From Kocuria palustris (lineage in GTDB: Bacteria; Actinomycetota; Actinomycetes; Actinomycetales; Micrococcaceae): a stretch of 64,000 nt of DNA. The notes under the pieces are model-generated. The model was not told the origin of the DNA, made no database searches, and worked only from the letters and a program-made list of their open reading frames with translations. Positions 16,795 to 25,524 of this stretch are shown here, one piece after another. The stretch lies in the NCBI RefSeq assembly GCF_007666205.1, contig NZ_VDOR01000007.1:1-64000 (forward strand), read 5' to 3'. Within the stretch, counting starts at the first letter, position 1; every line of letters starts with the position of its first letter. The translations under genes and the position numbers were made by a program.

Positions 16795-17667
16795 TCATGC
16801 CAGGCCCTCCGAGGCCTCGTGCGAGCGCAGCCACCCGTGCAGCCGCGGCCACAGGATCCTCCCCGGCTCCTTGCGGAACATCCCGTGGTGGCCGAGCCGG
16901 TCCACCCCGAGCTCCTGCGGCGTGAGGGTCCAGCGCTCGACCCGGGCTGCCGTCATCCGGTCCAGGATCGCGTCGATCTGCCGCGGGGTCGCCCAGTCGT
17001 CGTCGGAGGCGCCGATGCCGAGCGCGGGCAGGCGCACGGATGCCGCGCGGGCGGCCGCGTCCATGCTCGGATCGTCGTAGAAGTAGCCGGGGCGCCTGGT
17101 CCATGCCGCCCAGTCCACCAGCGCCGCCGAGGGGAAGTCCTCCCCGAAGCCCGCGCGGCGGGCCGGCGCATAGCCCAGGACCCTGCTCATCGCCGGCGCC
17201 ACGGCGAAGAACGCGCCGATGCGCCGGCGCTCGGCCGGGCGCGGGATGGTCGCCGTGACACCGGCGTGGGAGGCGACGGTCGCGAAGCTCGTCAGGTGCT
17301 GCGTGCCCCAGCCCAGCGCCAGTGCGTGCCCGCCCACGCTGTGTCCCACCGCATGCTGCGGCAGGCTCGGGTGCTCGCCGCGAGCCCATGCGGCGACGGC
17401 GGGGACCTCCGTGCTCATCCAGTCGCGCATGCGCACGCCGCGATGCTCCTTCGGCGCGCCGGAGCGGCCCGTGCCGCGGTAGTCGTAGGTCACCACCGCG
17501 ACGCCCTGCTCGGTCAGGAACTGCGCGAAGCGGCGGTAGTAGCCCTGGGGCGTGGCGGTGGCGGGGTGGATGACGACCACCGCGCTCGGCGGCCCGTCGG
17601 GCTCGGCGACGACGGCCTGGATCGTCTCGCCCGTGGGCAGGGGGATGCGGACGTCGCGGCTGCTCAT
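16795..17667 (-). CDS. Alpha/beta hydrolase
   Basis: The 290-residue protein has the alpha/beta hydrolase fold: an early strand VVVIHPATATPQGYY, the turn VVTYDYRGTGRS, and the nucleophile elbow GHSVGG. A later aspartate in ASDDDW and the histidine in LGHHGMF are the likely acid and base. The YFDFRG-like motif and alpha-beta style match hydrolases annotated as serine aminopeptidase S33-like, but the substrate is unknown. TAGCCT ends 6 bases before the ATG. Confidence 0.85.
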   Translation of the reverse strand: MSSRDVRIPLPTGETIQAVVAEPDGPPSAVVVIHPATATPQGYYRRFAQFLTEQGVAVVTYDYRGTGRSGAPKEHRGVRMRDWMSTEVPAVAAWARGEHPSLPQHAVGHSVGGHALALGWGTQHLTSFATVASHAGVTATIPRPAERRRIGAFFAVAPAMSRVLGYAPARRAGFGEDFPSAALVDWAAWTRRPGYFYDDPSMDAAARAASVRLPALGIGASDDDWATPRQIDAILDRMTAARVERWTLTPQELGVDRLGHHGMFRKEPGRILWPRLHGWLRSHEASEGLA

Positions 17668-17673
17668 CTGCCC

Positions 17674-17679
17674 AGGCTA
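17674..17679 (-). promoter_or_regulatory. Leaderless-type -10 box of the hydrolase gene
   Basis: TAGCCT on the minus strand ends 6 bases before ATG 17667. Confidence 0.5.
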
Positions 17680-17740
17680 GCGGGGGCCGTCGGGACCGCG
17701 CCGATGGCGCTCGGCGGCGCGGAGGGCCCGCGGCGCGGGC

Positions 17741-19157
17741 TCAGCCGCGCGGCGGCAGGGTCTCCGCCAGGGCATCGGGCAGCTGCGGGTGGCGGAAGAC
17801 GTGCCCTCGGGCTTCGAGGACCGCGGGCCGCACCCGCTGATCCGCCATGACGAACTCCTCGGCGGCCTGCCGTCCGAGCAGCAGCTGCGGGCCCAGGGCC
17901 GGTGCCGGCACGAGGCTCGGCCGCCGCAGCGCCCGCCCGGCCTCTCGGGCGAACTCGCGCTGGCGCACCGGCTCCGGCGCTGCGGCGTTGAGCGGCCCGG
18001 ACAGCGACGGGTCCAGCGCCGCCAGCACGTAGATCCGGGTGAGGTCCTCGAGCGAGATCCAGGACAGCCGGTTGCGCCCGCCCCCGAGCGGCCCACCCAG
18101 CCCTGCCAGGTAGAGCGGCAGCTGGATCCGCAGCATCCCGCCCAGGCTCGTGAGCACCACGCCTGTGCGCACGGAGACCCGGCGCATGCCCAGTGCCTCC
18201 ACGCGGGCCGCCTGCGCCTCCCAGTCGCGGCAGACCTCGGCCAGGAAGCCCCCGCCCGACGCGGAGGCCTCCTCGAGCGGCTCGTCGCCGCGCTGCCCGC
18301 CGTAGTACCCGATGGCGGAGGCGCACACCAGCGCGCCCGGGCGCGCCGAGGCCGGCAGCTGCTCGCACGCATCGGCGATGAGCCGCGTCGAATCGAGGCG
18401 CGAGTCCCGGACGGCGCGCTTGCCGGCGTCCGTGAGTCGACGGGCGATGCTCGCCCCGCCCAGATGGATCACGACATCGGCCCAGGCGACGTCGGAGGCC
18501 TCGAGACGGCCCGCCGAGGGATCCCATGAGACCTCGTCCTCGCGCTGCGCCGGCCGGCGCACGAGCCGCCGGACCCGGTGCCCGCCCGTCGAGAGCATCG
18601 CGGAGACCTGGCGGCCCACGAGCCCGGAGGCGCCGCCGATCAGCACGTTGAGGGAAGCACCACCGCTCAGGCGGGCCATGTCCTGCTGGAACCCCAGATC
18701 CGCGCGCAGCTTCCGGGACCGCGCGGCGAACGTGGCCTCCAGGGTGGGCTGCATGGCAGCGGCGAGGAAGCCCGTGCGCTCCCCCGCTGTCCCGGGCAGC
18801 GGCTCGTACTCGATGCGGTCCTCGACGCTCGTGGAGGAGCCGTCCTCGGCGGGGGCGAAGGCGTGGGTGTGCCTCCAGCTGCGCAGAGGTCCGCGGACCA
18901 TGCGGTCGGCGAAGGAGTGCTCGGAGGGCCCGGGCCCGTGCTCGGAGACGAACGGGACGCGCACCGCCCCTGCCGTGCCGGGGACGCTCGTGCGCAGGTG
19001 CGCCCGCGACCCCGGGGGACAGCGGCGGCCAGGACTCCCGGGCCACGGACTGCGCCCATTCCGGGCTCAGCCGGGTCAGTGCTCCGGGTCTGGCGTGCCA
19101 GGCCCAGACCTCGCCCAGCGGGTGCTCGACGGTCTCCTGGTGCGTGAAGACGGCCAT
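17741..19157 (-). pseudogene. TIGR01777-type NAD-dependent epimerase with SRPBCC domain, single-base frameshift
   Basis: The gene would encode a fused protein: an N-terminal SRPBCC (cyclase/START-like) domain and a C-terminal short-chain epimerase domain of the TIGR01777 type (GGASGLVG near the start of the Rossmann fold, then VIHLGGASIA and ASAIGYYG). ATG 19157 behind GAGGAGGAG gives MAVFTHQETV and runs to about WPPLSPG. The matching continuation GSRAHLRTSVPG lies in another frame, reached by dropping one base in the run C4G5 at 19010-19018. The homopolymer position makes a sequencing error as likely as a real mutation. Both halves are otherwise intact. The cell function of this family is not established. 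Confidence 0.75.
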
Positions 19158-19248
19158 GCTGCTCTCCTCCTCTGCCCGGCCCCCTGCCCCGGCGATCGCG
19201 GCACACCGGGGCCTCCCACTCTCCCCCGGATCCTCCGGCGGATGCGAG

Positions 19249-19281
19249 CGGCCCCCGCCCGGAGTCGCCGGGAGGGGGCCG
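19249..19281 (-). terminator. Terminator of the BCCT transporter gene
   Basis: Arms 19249-19262 and 19268-19281 pair over 14 positions with one mismatch, 21 bases after the stop codon on the minus strand. Confidence 0.65.
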
Positions 19282-19302
19282 CCGCCGCGGGTCCGGAGCG
19301 GA

Positions 19303-21615
19303 TCACGGCAGGCGATCACCGGGACGGGCGTCCGGCGACGGCATGGTCACGAGCGAGGAGTCCGGCTGCGGGCCGGGCAGGTCGCCGGGCACCGCCGTGA
19401 GGTCGGAGGCCGGATCGGTCTCCTGGGGCGGGGTGAGCACCGAGGCGGTCGCATGCATGGTCGAGTAGTCCAGGAAGCCGAGGTGGGACTCGAAGCGGTC
19501 CAGGACGTCGTCGATGATCTGCTGCCGGGTCACGCCCATCAGGTCGTAGCCCTCGGAGCCCGTGTGCGTGAAGACCTCGAGGCGGAAGTACCGTTCGGGC
19601 TTCTGCGCCATGCGCCCGCCCACCACGGGGACGGTGCTCTCGATGGCCGCGACCTCGTAGCGGAACGGGCGGTGATCGCCCATGTCCACCTCGATGCTCG
19701 ACGACGGGATCCCGTGCTCCGTCAGCTCGTGGACGGCCATGGACGCGGTGTAGCCCTGGTTCTCGAACTCGCGGGCCACATCGCTCAGCGCCGGCTGGAC
19801 CGCGGCCGTCACGAACTCGGAGACCTGGTGCCTCGACGGGTACGAGCGCAGGTTCGCCAGCCGCTGGCGCCAGCTGCGCTCGGGCGCGGTGCCGCCGCTG
19901 GCGGCCATGTTGGACCGGCGCAGCTCGCGGCCCTCGCGGTCGGCCTTCTCCATGCGCAGCGCCTTCATGAACGAGGCCATGATCAGGTAGGCGACGATCG
20001 TCACGGGCAGCGCGAAGATCAGCGTCGCGTACTCCATGGTCACCACGCCGCCGGCGATCAGCATGGCGATCGTGAGGATGGCCGTGAGCACGGCCCAGAA
20101 GATGCGCAGCCACTTGGGGCCGTCGTCGGCGGGGTCGGGGATGGTCGAGGAGTAGTTCGACATGACCATCGCACCGGAGTTGGCCGAGGTCAGGTAGAAG
20201 AGCAGACCGGACAGCGTGGCCAGCCCGATCAGGAAGGTCGAGCCCGGGAACATCTCCAGCAGCGCGTACCAGCCCTGCTCGGGGCTGTCCATCGAGAGCT
20301 GGGCGAACTCCTCGTTGCCGTTGACCATGACCTCGTGCAGGGCGGAGTTGCCGAAGATCGTCACGATCAGGAAGTCGCACAGCACGGGCGCGGTGATCGC
20401 CGCCAGCACGAACTCGCGCAGCGTTCGCCCTCGGGAGATGCGCGCCAGGAACAGCCCGACGAACGGGCCCCAGGCCAGCCAGAAGGCCCAGAAGAACAGG
20501 GTCCAGGACCCCATCCATTCGGCACCCTCCGGGTTGTACCCCATGGTCTGCAGGGTGCGCTCCGGCAGGGTGAAGACGAACCGGCCGATGTTCTGCACGA
20601 TGCCGTTCATCAGGAAGGCGCTCTGCCCGAAGATCAGGATGTAGACGAGCATGGCCGCCGCCGACCAGATGTTGAGCTCCGAGATGATCCGGATGCCCTT
20701 GTCGACGCCCGAGGTGCACGCGGCGATGGTCAGCAGCACCGCCACGACGATCAGGGCGATCTGCAGCCCGAGGCCGTCGGGGATCCCGAAGAGGGTGGAG
20801 AATCCGACGGAGAGCAGGACCACGCCGATGCCCATCGAGGTGGCCACGCCGAACACGGTGCCCACGAGCGCGAAGATGTCGATGACATCGCCGGTGCCTC
20901 CGCGCACGCGCTTGCCGAGCAGCGGGTAGAGGGCCGCGCGGATGGACAGCGGCATGCCCCAGCGGTAGGCGAAGTAGCCCAGGGCCATGCCGATCAGGGA
21001 GTACATGGACCACCCGGCGATGCCGTAGTGGAACATGGTCCACACGACCGATTCCTCCGCGGCCTCGAGGCTGCGCGGGTCGCCGTCGATCGGGTGGATG
21101 AACTGGGTGACGGGTCCGGTCACCGAGTAGAAGAGCATGTCGATGCCCACGCCGGCGGCGAAGAGCATGGCCAGCCACGTGAAGAACCTGTACTCCGGGC
21201 GGGAATGATCGGGGCCGAGCCGGACGGAGCCCTGCTTGGACAGCGCCACCCACAGGACGAAGCCGATCACGAGCGTCACGGTCAGGACGTAGTACCAGCC
21301 GAGGTTCGCCGAGATCCACTGCACGATGCCGTGCATCGTCTCGCGGGCGTGGTCCGGTGCGGTCATGGCGTAGATCGAGAACGCCAGGATCGCCGCGGCC
21401 GCCACGAGGAAGACCACCCAGTTCACCCGGGGGCCGCGGTCCTCCGTCAGCGCCGAGTAGCCCGCCGAGAGCTCCGAGGACGAGACCGGCGGGCGCTTGT
21501 CCTCGTGCCTGGTGGATCGCTGCTGGTCCTTCTCCGTGCCCCCGAGCCGCCGCCGATCGATCGGCTGCCCCCGGGCTGCTGCGTCTGCGGGCCTCTCCTG
21601 CTCGGATTCCGTCAC
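19303..21615 (-). CDS. betT: BCCT-family glycine betaine/choline transporter with long C-terminal domain
   Basis: BCCT carriers import quaternary amines such as betaine and choline with sodium or protons. The 770-residue product has 12 membrane helices from about residue 60 to 555. The signature is in FWAFWLAWGPFVGLFLARISRGRTLREF, the substrate tryptophans are around GWSMYSLIGMA and SWTLFFWAFWLAW, and AAGVGIDMLFY is the glycine-rich helix-3 segment. The roughly 200-residue cytoplasmic tail, with RFESHLGFLDYSTMHATAS, resembles the regulatory domain of E. coli BetT. GTG 21615 is chosen because AGGGAG lies at proper distance; upstream ATGs give no family sequence. Glycine betaine versus choline is not decided by sequence. 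Confidence 0.92.
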   Translation of the reverse strand: MTESEQERPADAAARGQPIDRRRLGGTEKDQQRSTRHEDKRPPVSSSELSAGYSALTEDRGPRVNWVVFLVAAAAILAFSIYAMTAPDHARETMHGIVQWISANLGWYYVLTVTLVIGFVLWVALSKQGSVRLGPDHSRPEYRFFTWLAMLFAAGVGIDMLFYSVTGPVTQFIHPIDGDPRSLEAAEESVVWTMFHYGIAGWSMYSLIGMALGYFAYRWGMPLSIRAALYPLLGKRVRGGTGDVIDIFALVGTVFGVATSMGIGVVLLSVGFSTLFGIPDGLGLQIALIVVAVLLTIAACTSGVDKGIRIISELNIWSAAAMLVYILIFGQSAFLMNGIVQNIGRFVFTLPERTLQTMGYNPEGAEWMGSWTLFFWAFWLAWGPFVGLFLARISRGRTLREFVLAAITAPVLCDFLIVTIFGNSALHEVMVNGNEEFAQLSMDSPEQGWYALLEMFPGSTFLIGLATLSGLLFYLTSANSGAMVMSNYSSTIPDPADDGPKWLRIFWAVLTAILTIAMLIAGGVVTMEYATLIFALPVTIVAYLIMASFMKALRMEKADREGRELRRSNMAASGGTAPERSWRQRLANLRSYPSRHQVSEFVTAAVQPALSDVAREFENQGYTASMAVHELTEHGIPSSSIEVDMGDHRPFRYEVAAIESTVPVVGGRMAQKPERYFRLEVFTHTGSEGYDLMGVTRQQIIDDVLDRFESHLGFLDYSTMHATASVLTPPQETDPASDLTAVPGDLPGPQPDSSLVTMPSPDARPGDRLP

Positions 21616-21718
21616 GCGCTGCTCCCTTCGCTGGTGTCGAGTCGTCGTCGGACCGCACCGAGGGGCATGCAGACGCCAGGGCACCCGCATGAGACATGCT
21701 TTACATGGCAATTCCCAG

Positions 21719-21747
21719 ATTCTTCTCAGTTACGGCCAACCCGGCAA
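21719..21747 (-). promoter_or_regulatory. Possible promoter of the BCCT gene
   Basis: On the minus strand TTGCCG (21742-21747) and AAGAAT (21719-21724) are separated by 17 bases, in an unusually AT-rich patch of the 162-base gap. This would give a leader of about 100 bases before GTG 21615. Confidence 0.4.
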
Positions 21748-21777
21748 GGTTAGGGGCCTCGGTGGACTCGATCCAGC

Positions 21778-22482
21778 TCATCGGGCCGGCTGTGAGACGT
21801 CTGACTCCGTGCCCCGGGCCTCCCACGCGGTCCGCAGCGCCTCGAGCAGGACCTCCGGCGCCTGGGCTCCGGAGACCGCGTACCGGGAGCCCAGCACGAA
21901 GAACGGGACTCCGCCGATGCCCAGGCGCCGGGCGACCGTCAGGTCGTCCTCGACGGCCCGACGCCAGGTCCGCTCCCGCAGCGCGGCCCGCGCCTGCTCG
22001 GGGTCCAGCCCGACCTCCCCCGCCAGGCGGACCAGCACGGAGACGTCGTCGAGCACCTCCCCTTCCGCGAAGTACGCGCGGAACATCCGCTGCATCATCG
22101 GCCGGCCCAGGCCCCGGGCCTGCGCGAAATGCCCCAGCTCGTGCGCCCTCCGGGTCGAGGACGCGACGGCTCGGTCCATCGCGAAGTCGAGCCCGATCTC
22201 CCGGCCGCGCTCGATCACCGGGCGGTTCATCTGCTCGACCTGCTCGGGCGGGATGTCCTTCTCTCCCGCCAGCATCTTCGTCATGGGCATCGACTCCCCC
22301 TCCGGGAAGTCGGGGGCCAGCAGGAAGGAGTGGTAGACGACCTGCACGGCGTCGCGGTGCTCGAACTCCTCGAGGGCCAGCTCGAGGTGCCGGTCCCCCA
22401 GGCGGCAGAACGGGCACATCACGTCCGACCAGATGTCGATGCTCAGGAGGTCGGTCTCGGGGTGCTCAGCGGAAGGATCCAT
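21778..22482 (-). CDS. FrnE-like DsbA-family oxidoreductase
   Basis: The 234-residue protein is a thioredoxin-fold DsbA relative with the active-site motif CPFC in DVMCPFCRLGDRHLE, the FrnE-specific helical insert, and the cis-proline loop GIGGVPFFVL. The family includes FrnE of frenolicin biosynthesis and cytoplasmic disulphide isomerase-like proteins of actinobacteria and Deinococcus. No signal peptide is present, so it probably acts in the cytoplasm. TAGGGT ends 7 bases before ATG 22482. Confidence 0.9.
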   Translation of the reverse strand: MDPSAEHPETDLLSIDIWSDVMCPFCRLGDRHLELALEEFEHRDAVQVVYHSFLLAPDFPEGESMPMTKMLAGEKDIPPEQVEQMNRPVIERGREIGLDFAMDRAVASSTRRAHELGHFAQARGLGRPMMQRMFRAYFAEGEVLDDVSVLVRLAGEVGLDPEQARAALRERTWRRAVEDDLTVARRLGIGGVPFFVLGSRYAVSGAQAPEVLLEALRTAWEARGTESDVSQPAR

Positions 22483-22489
22483 GCGTCGG

Positions 22490-22495
22490 ACCCTA
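22490..22495 (-). promoter_or_regulatory. Leaderless-type -10 box of the FrnE-like gene
   Basis: TAGGGT on the minus strand ends 7 bases before ATG 22482. Confidence 0.5.
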
Positions 22496-22546
22496 CAAGC
22501 CCGCCCGGCAGGGCCGCGCCGATCGCGGCCGGCTCGAGCTCGCGCC

Positions 22547-23107
22547 TCAGGAGGGCTGCTCGGCGTCCTTCACGAGCGAGAGCTCGAACTCCAGGGTGAT
22601 CTTGTCCGAGACGAGCACGCCGCCGGAGTCCAGCGGAGTGTTCCAGCTCACGCCCCAGTCCTTGCGGTCGATCCGACGGCTGCCCTCGAGCCCGAAGCGC
22701 AGCAGGCCCAGGTGATCCGCATCCATCCCGGTCATCTCGAGCGGGACCGAGATCGACCGGGTGATGCCGCGGATGCTCAGGTCGCCGGTCACGATGAACT
22801 GATTCTCGTCGATCTCGTCCACGGCGCTCGAGGCGAACTCGATCGTCGGGTGGCTCGCGGCGTCGAAGAAGTCCGCGCTGCGCAGGTGCTCGTCGCGCTG
22901 CGGATTGCGGGTGTCCACGCTCTCGACGCGCAGGACGACGCGGACCCGGGAGCGCGCCATGTCCTCGGGATCGAGCACGGCCGTGCCCTCGACGTCGTTG
23001 AACGCCCCGCGGACCTTCGTGACCATGGCGTGGCGCGAGGAGAAGCCGATCCGCGAGTGCGCCGGGTCGATCGTCCAGGTCCCCGCAAGCTGCGGCTGAG
23101 CGCTCAT
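22547..23107 (-). CDS. YceI-family polyisoprenoid-binding protein
   Basis: YceI proteins are lipocalin-like barrels that bind polyisoprenoids. The 186-residue product has GTWTIDPAHSRIGFSSRHAMVTKVRGAF at the front, RNPQRDEHLRSADFFDAASHPTIEF in the middle and GVSWNTPLDSGGVLVSDKITLEFE at the end, all family hallmarks. There is no signal peptide, which is common in actinobacterial members and suggests a cytoplasmic or peripheral location. ATG 23107 was chosen because the conserved domain begins just after it and GGACAGGGG lies upstream. Confidence 0.93.
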   Translation of the reverse strand: MSAQPQLAGTWTIDPAHSRIGFSSRHAMVTKVRGAFNDVEGTAVLDPEDMARSRVRVVLRVESVDTRNPQRDEHLRSADFFDAASHPTIEFASSAVDEIDENQFIVTGDLSIRGITRSISVPLEMTGMDADHLGLLRFGLEGSRRIDRKDWGVSWNTPLDSGGVLVSDKITLEFELSLVKDAEQPS

Positions 23108-23329
23108 GGTCGTTGCCCCTGTCCTTCGGTCACGATGCGGGCCGGAAGCCCGTCCGCCCATCCTAGGGGCCCGGGGCAGGCCCGCCCTCCGGCCGGCCCG
23201 CGGTCGCGGTCCCCCGTTGAGGGGACCGCGGCCACCCGCACCGCTCCACGTCCGCCCACGTCCCCCGGGAAGACACCGCACCGCCGCGGAAAACCCCGGC
23301 ATCCGGTGGTGGCGGCACCGACCCCCGGT

Positions 23330-23335
23330 TAGCCT
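23330..23335 (+). promoter_or_regulatory. Leaderless-type -10 box of the yccF-like gene
   Basis: TAGCCT is followed by 6 bases and ATG 23342. Confidence 0.6.
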
Positions 23336-23341
23336 CGAGCC

Positions 23342-23764
23342 ATGAGACGGCTCCTGTCATTCATCCTCAACATCATCTGGCTCCTCACCGCCGGCTGGTC
23401 GCTGTTCCTGGCGTACGTCGTCGCCGGTGTGATCGCCTGCCTGCTGATCGTGACCATCCCGTTCGGGGTGGCCTCGTTCCGGATCGCGGGCTTCGTGATC
23501 TGGCCCTTCGGCCGCGAGGTCGTCACGACCCGCCGGTCGGGCGCCGTCAGCACCGTGGGCAACGTGATCTGGTTCGTCGTGGCCGGCTGGTGGGTCGCCC
23601 TGGGTCACCTCCTCACGGCGGCGGTGCAGGCCATCACGATCATCGGCATCCCGCTGGCCTGGGCCAACGTCAAGATGATCCCCGTGACCTGCTTCCCGTT
23701 CGGCAAGGACGTGATCCCGTCCACGAGCGCGCGCTCCATGACCTACCCGACCGTCCGGGCCTGA
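23342..23764 (+). CDS. yccF: YccF-family inner membrane protein
   Basis: The 140-residue protein contains two copies of the YccF (DUF307) module: NIIWLLTAGWSLFLAYVVAGV...IPFGVASFRIA and NVIWFVVAGWWVALGHLLTAA...IPLAWANVKMI, each followed by a PFG motif (WPFGREV, FPFGKDV). Four membrane segments are expected. The function of this family is not established. It is followed by a terminator and then by a tRNA on the other strand. Confidence 0.92.
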   Translation: MRRLLSFILNIIWLLTAGWSLFLAYVVAGVIACLLIVTIPFGVASFRIAGFVIWPFGREVVTTRRSGAVSTVGNVIWFVVAGWWVALGHLLTAAVQAITIIGIPLAWANVKMIPVTCFPFGKDVIPSTSARSMTYPTVRA

Positions 23765-23785
23765 TCCGGACCCGACGCGCAGCAC

Positions 23786-23822
23786 GACGGCGGCGCCCCC
23801 GCAGAGACGGGGCGCCGCCGTC
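23786..23822. terminator. Terminator between yccF and the UAA tRNA
   Basis: Perfect 14-base arms (23786-23799 and 23809-23822) enclose a 9-base loop. It can stop transcription of the converging yccF and tRNA genes. Confidence 0.7.
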
Positions 23823-23828
23823 GTCGTG

Positions 23829-23902
23829 TGCCCCCGCTGGGACTCGAACCCAGACTGAGCGGATTTTAAGTCCGATGCCTCTGCCGGTTGGGCTACGGGG
23901 GC
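23829..23902 (-). tRNA. tRNA with UAA anticodon (nominally Leu), short variable arm
   Basis: The 74-base minus-strand cloverleaf has acceptor GCCCCCG/CGGGGGC, a three-pair D-stem (GCC/GGC), T-arm CTGGG-TTCGAGT-CCCAG and discriminator A. The anticodon loop is CTTAAAA, giving anticodon TAA for UUA/UUG. The anticodon stem TCGGA/TCCGC has four pairs and a T-C mismatch at its top. The variable region is only about 5 bases, whereas bacterial leucine tRNAs have a long variable arm. The acceptor stem and T-arm are perfect, so decay is not obvious, but true charging identity is uncertain. Confidence 0.75.
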
Positions 23903-23946
23903 CCGCCGCCCGATGCCTCCCGGCGAGCTGCGCTCGAGCCTAATGG

Positions 23947-23981
23947 ACAGCGCCCCCGCACCGTGGGTGCGGGGGCGCTGT
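23947..23981 (-). terminator. Terminator of ndh
   Basis: Perfect 16-base arms (23947-23962 and 23966-23981) with a 3-base loop, about 45 bases after the ndh stop. Confidence 0.8.
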
Positions 23982-24026
23982 CGCGGGGCCGAGGAGCGGC
24001 CGGGGCTCAGGACGAGCTGACTCGGC

Positions 24027-25415
24027 TCAGAGCTTGACCTGCTTGCGCACGACCTCCTGGCCGGTCGCGGTCTCGAAGTTCAGGCGCGGATCGCGCACGT
24101 GGCGGATCTGCGTGGTGTTGCGCCCGAACAGCATGTTGACGCCCCACTCGCCGAGGATCCGGGCCTTCCGGTCCAGGGAGGGCATGGCGTAGAGGTGGTA
24201 GCCGCGGTGCATGAGCCAGGCCAGCGGGCCGGAGAACTCGATGCCCTTGACGTTGGCCGCGCCCTTGAACAGGCCCAGCCCCGCCACGGTGCCGAGGCTC
24301 TCGTGGTAGTAGTCCTCGAGGGGCTTGCCCTCGCGGGACGCCAGGATGTTCTTGACCATGACCTTGGCCTGGCGGATGGCGTGCTGCGCGTTCGGCACGC
24401 AGAAACCGCCCGGGCCCTGACCGGACAGATCCGGCACGGCGGCGTTGTCGCCGCCGGTCCAGGCGCCCTCGATGGGGCCGTCGTCGCCGGTGACGCGCAG
24501 GTCGGCGCCGGCGCGGACGCGGCCGCGGTCGTCGACCGGGAAGCTGGTGCTCTTCTTGAACAGCGGGTTCGCCTGGACGCCGGCGGTCCAGATCAGGGTG
24601 TCGGCGTCGAACTCGCCCGCCGGGGACTTGTCCTCCATGTTGATCAGCTTGATGTGGTCGTCCTCGGCGGAGTCCAGCGAGGTGTTGAGCAGGACCTCGA
24701 CGCCGCGCGAGCGCAGCTCGGCGACGACCTTCTCGGCGCGGTCCTTCGAGACCTCGGGCATGATGCGCCCGGCCGCCTCGACCAGCACGAAGCGCAGGTC
24801 CGAGACCTTGAGCCGCGGATTGCGCTCGGCGGCCTTGCGGGCCACGTCCTCGAGCTCGCCGATGGTCTCGATGCCGGCGAAGCCGCCGCCGACGAGCACG
24901 AAGGTCAGGGCCTTGCGGCGCTCGGGGCCGTCCTCCATCTGGGAGGCGACGTTGATGCGCTCGAGCACCCAGTTGCGCACCGCCACGGCCTCCTCGATCG
25001 ACTTCATGCCGATCGCCGACTCGCCGAGGCCCGGGATCGGGAAGGCGCGGGTGACCGAGCCGGCCGAGAGCACGATCTCGTCGTACGGGACCTCGAAGAC
25101 GGGGCCGTCGTTGATGGAGGCCACCGTGGCCACGCGCTTGTCGTGGTCGATGGCCACGACGCGGCCCGACAGCGACTCCGTGTCCTTGAGGAACTGCTGG
25201 AAGGGAGCCACCGCGGAGCGGGCCTCGAGGCTTCCCGCCGCGACCTCCGGGAGGAACGGCAGGTACATCATGTACGGGTTCGGATCGACGATCGTGACGA
25301 TGCCGCCGGACTCCTTGATGCGCTTCTGGAGGCCCTGGGCCACATGGAAGCCCAGGTAGCCGCCGCCCACGATGAGGATGCGATTGCGGTCCTTGGCCAG
25401 GAATGAGCTAGACAT
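24027..25415 (-). CDS. ndh: Type II NADH dehydrogenase (non-proton-pumping)
   Basis: NDH-2 passes electrons from NADH to menaquinone through FAD on the inner face of the membrane. The 462-residue product has the FAD-binding motif ILIVGGGYLGFHVA near the start, the NADH-binding LVGGGFAGIETIGEL in the middle, LIWTAGVQANPL, the second FAD site near AWTGGDNAAVPD, and a C-terminal amphipathic region typical for membrane attachment. ATG 25415 is fixed by TAGACT 7 bases upstream. Together with succinate dehydrogenase it supplies the respiratory quinone pool. Confidence 0.95.
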   Translation of the reverse strand: MSSSFLAKDRNRILIVGGGYLGFHVAQGLQKRIKESGGIVTIVDPNPYMMYLPFLPEVAAGSLEARSAVAPFQQFLKDTESLSGRVVAIDHDKRVATVASINDGPVFEVPYDEIVLSAGSVTRAFPIPGLGESAIGMKSIEEAVAVRNWVLERINVASQMEDGPERRKALTFVLVGGGFAGIETIGELEDVARKAAERNPRLKVSDLRFVLVEAAGRIMPEVSKDRAEKVVAELRSRGVEVLLNTSLDSAEDDHIKLINMEDKSPAGEFDADTLIWTAGVQANPLFKKSTSFPVDDRGRVRAGADLRVTGDDGPIEGAWTGGDNAAVPDLSGQGPGGFCVPNAQHAIRQAKVMVKNILASREGKPLEDYYHESLGTVAGLGLFKGAANVKGIEFSGPLAWLMHRGYHLYAMPSLDRKARILGEWGVNMLFGRNTTQIRHVRDPRLNFETATGQEVVRKQVKL

Positions 25416-25422
25416 ATGCGCC

Positions 25423-25428
25423 AGTCTA
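25423..25428 (-). promoter_or_regulatory. Leaderless-type -10 box of ndh
   Basis: TAGACT on the minus strand ends 7 bases before ATG 25415. Confidence 0.6.
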
Positions 25429-25524
25429 ATCCCAGGCGGCCTGTCGTTCTCCACCGTGCTCCCAGACTTCTCCGAGACATCCCGCACACCGCGAGCCGGC
25501 ATCTCCGCACCGCCTGGGGCGGCT

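Noticed and set aside
17664-19319. A 551-codon frame overlapping the epimerase
   Set aside because: Only its first ~50 residues after MAVFTHQ look like a protein family; the rest is an out-of-frame reading of the epimerase, which explains the frameshift instead of a separate gene.
21690-21740. Short repeat-like ATG-rich stretch upstream of the BCCT gene as a regulator site
   Set aside because: CATG occurs twice around CTTTA but the halves do not form a convincing inverted repeat; I kept only the possible promoter.
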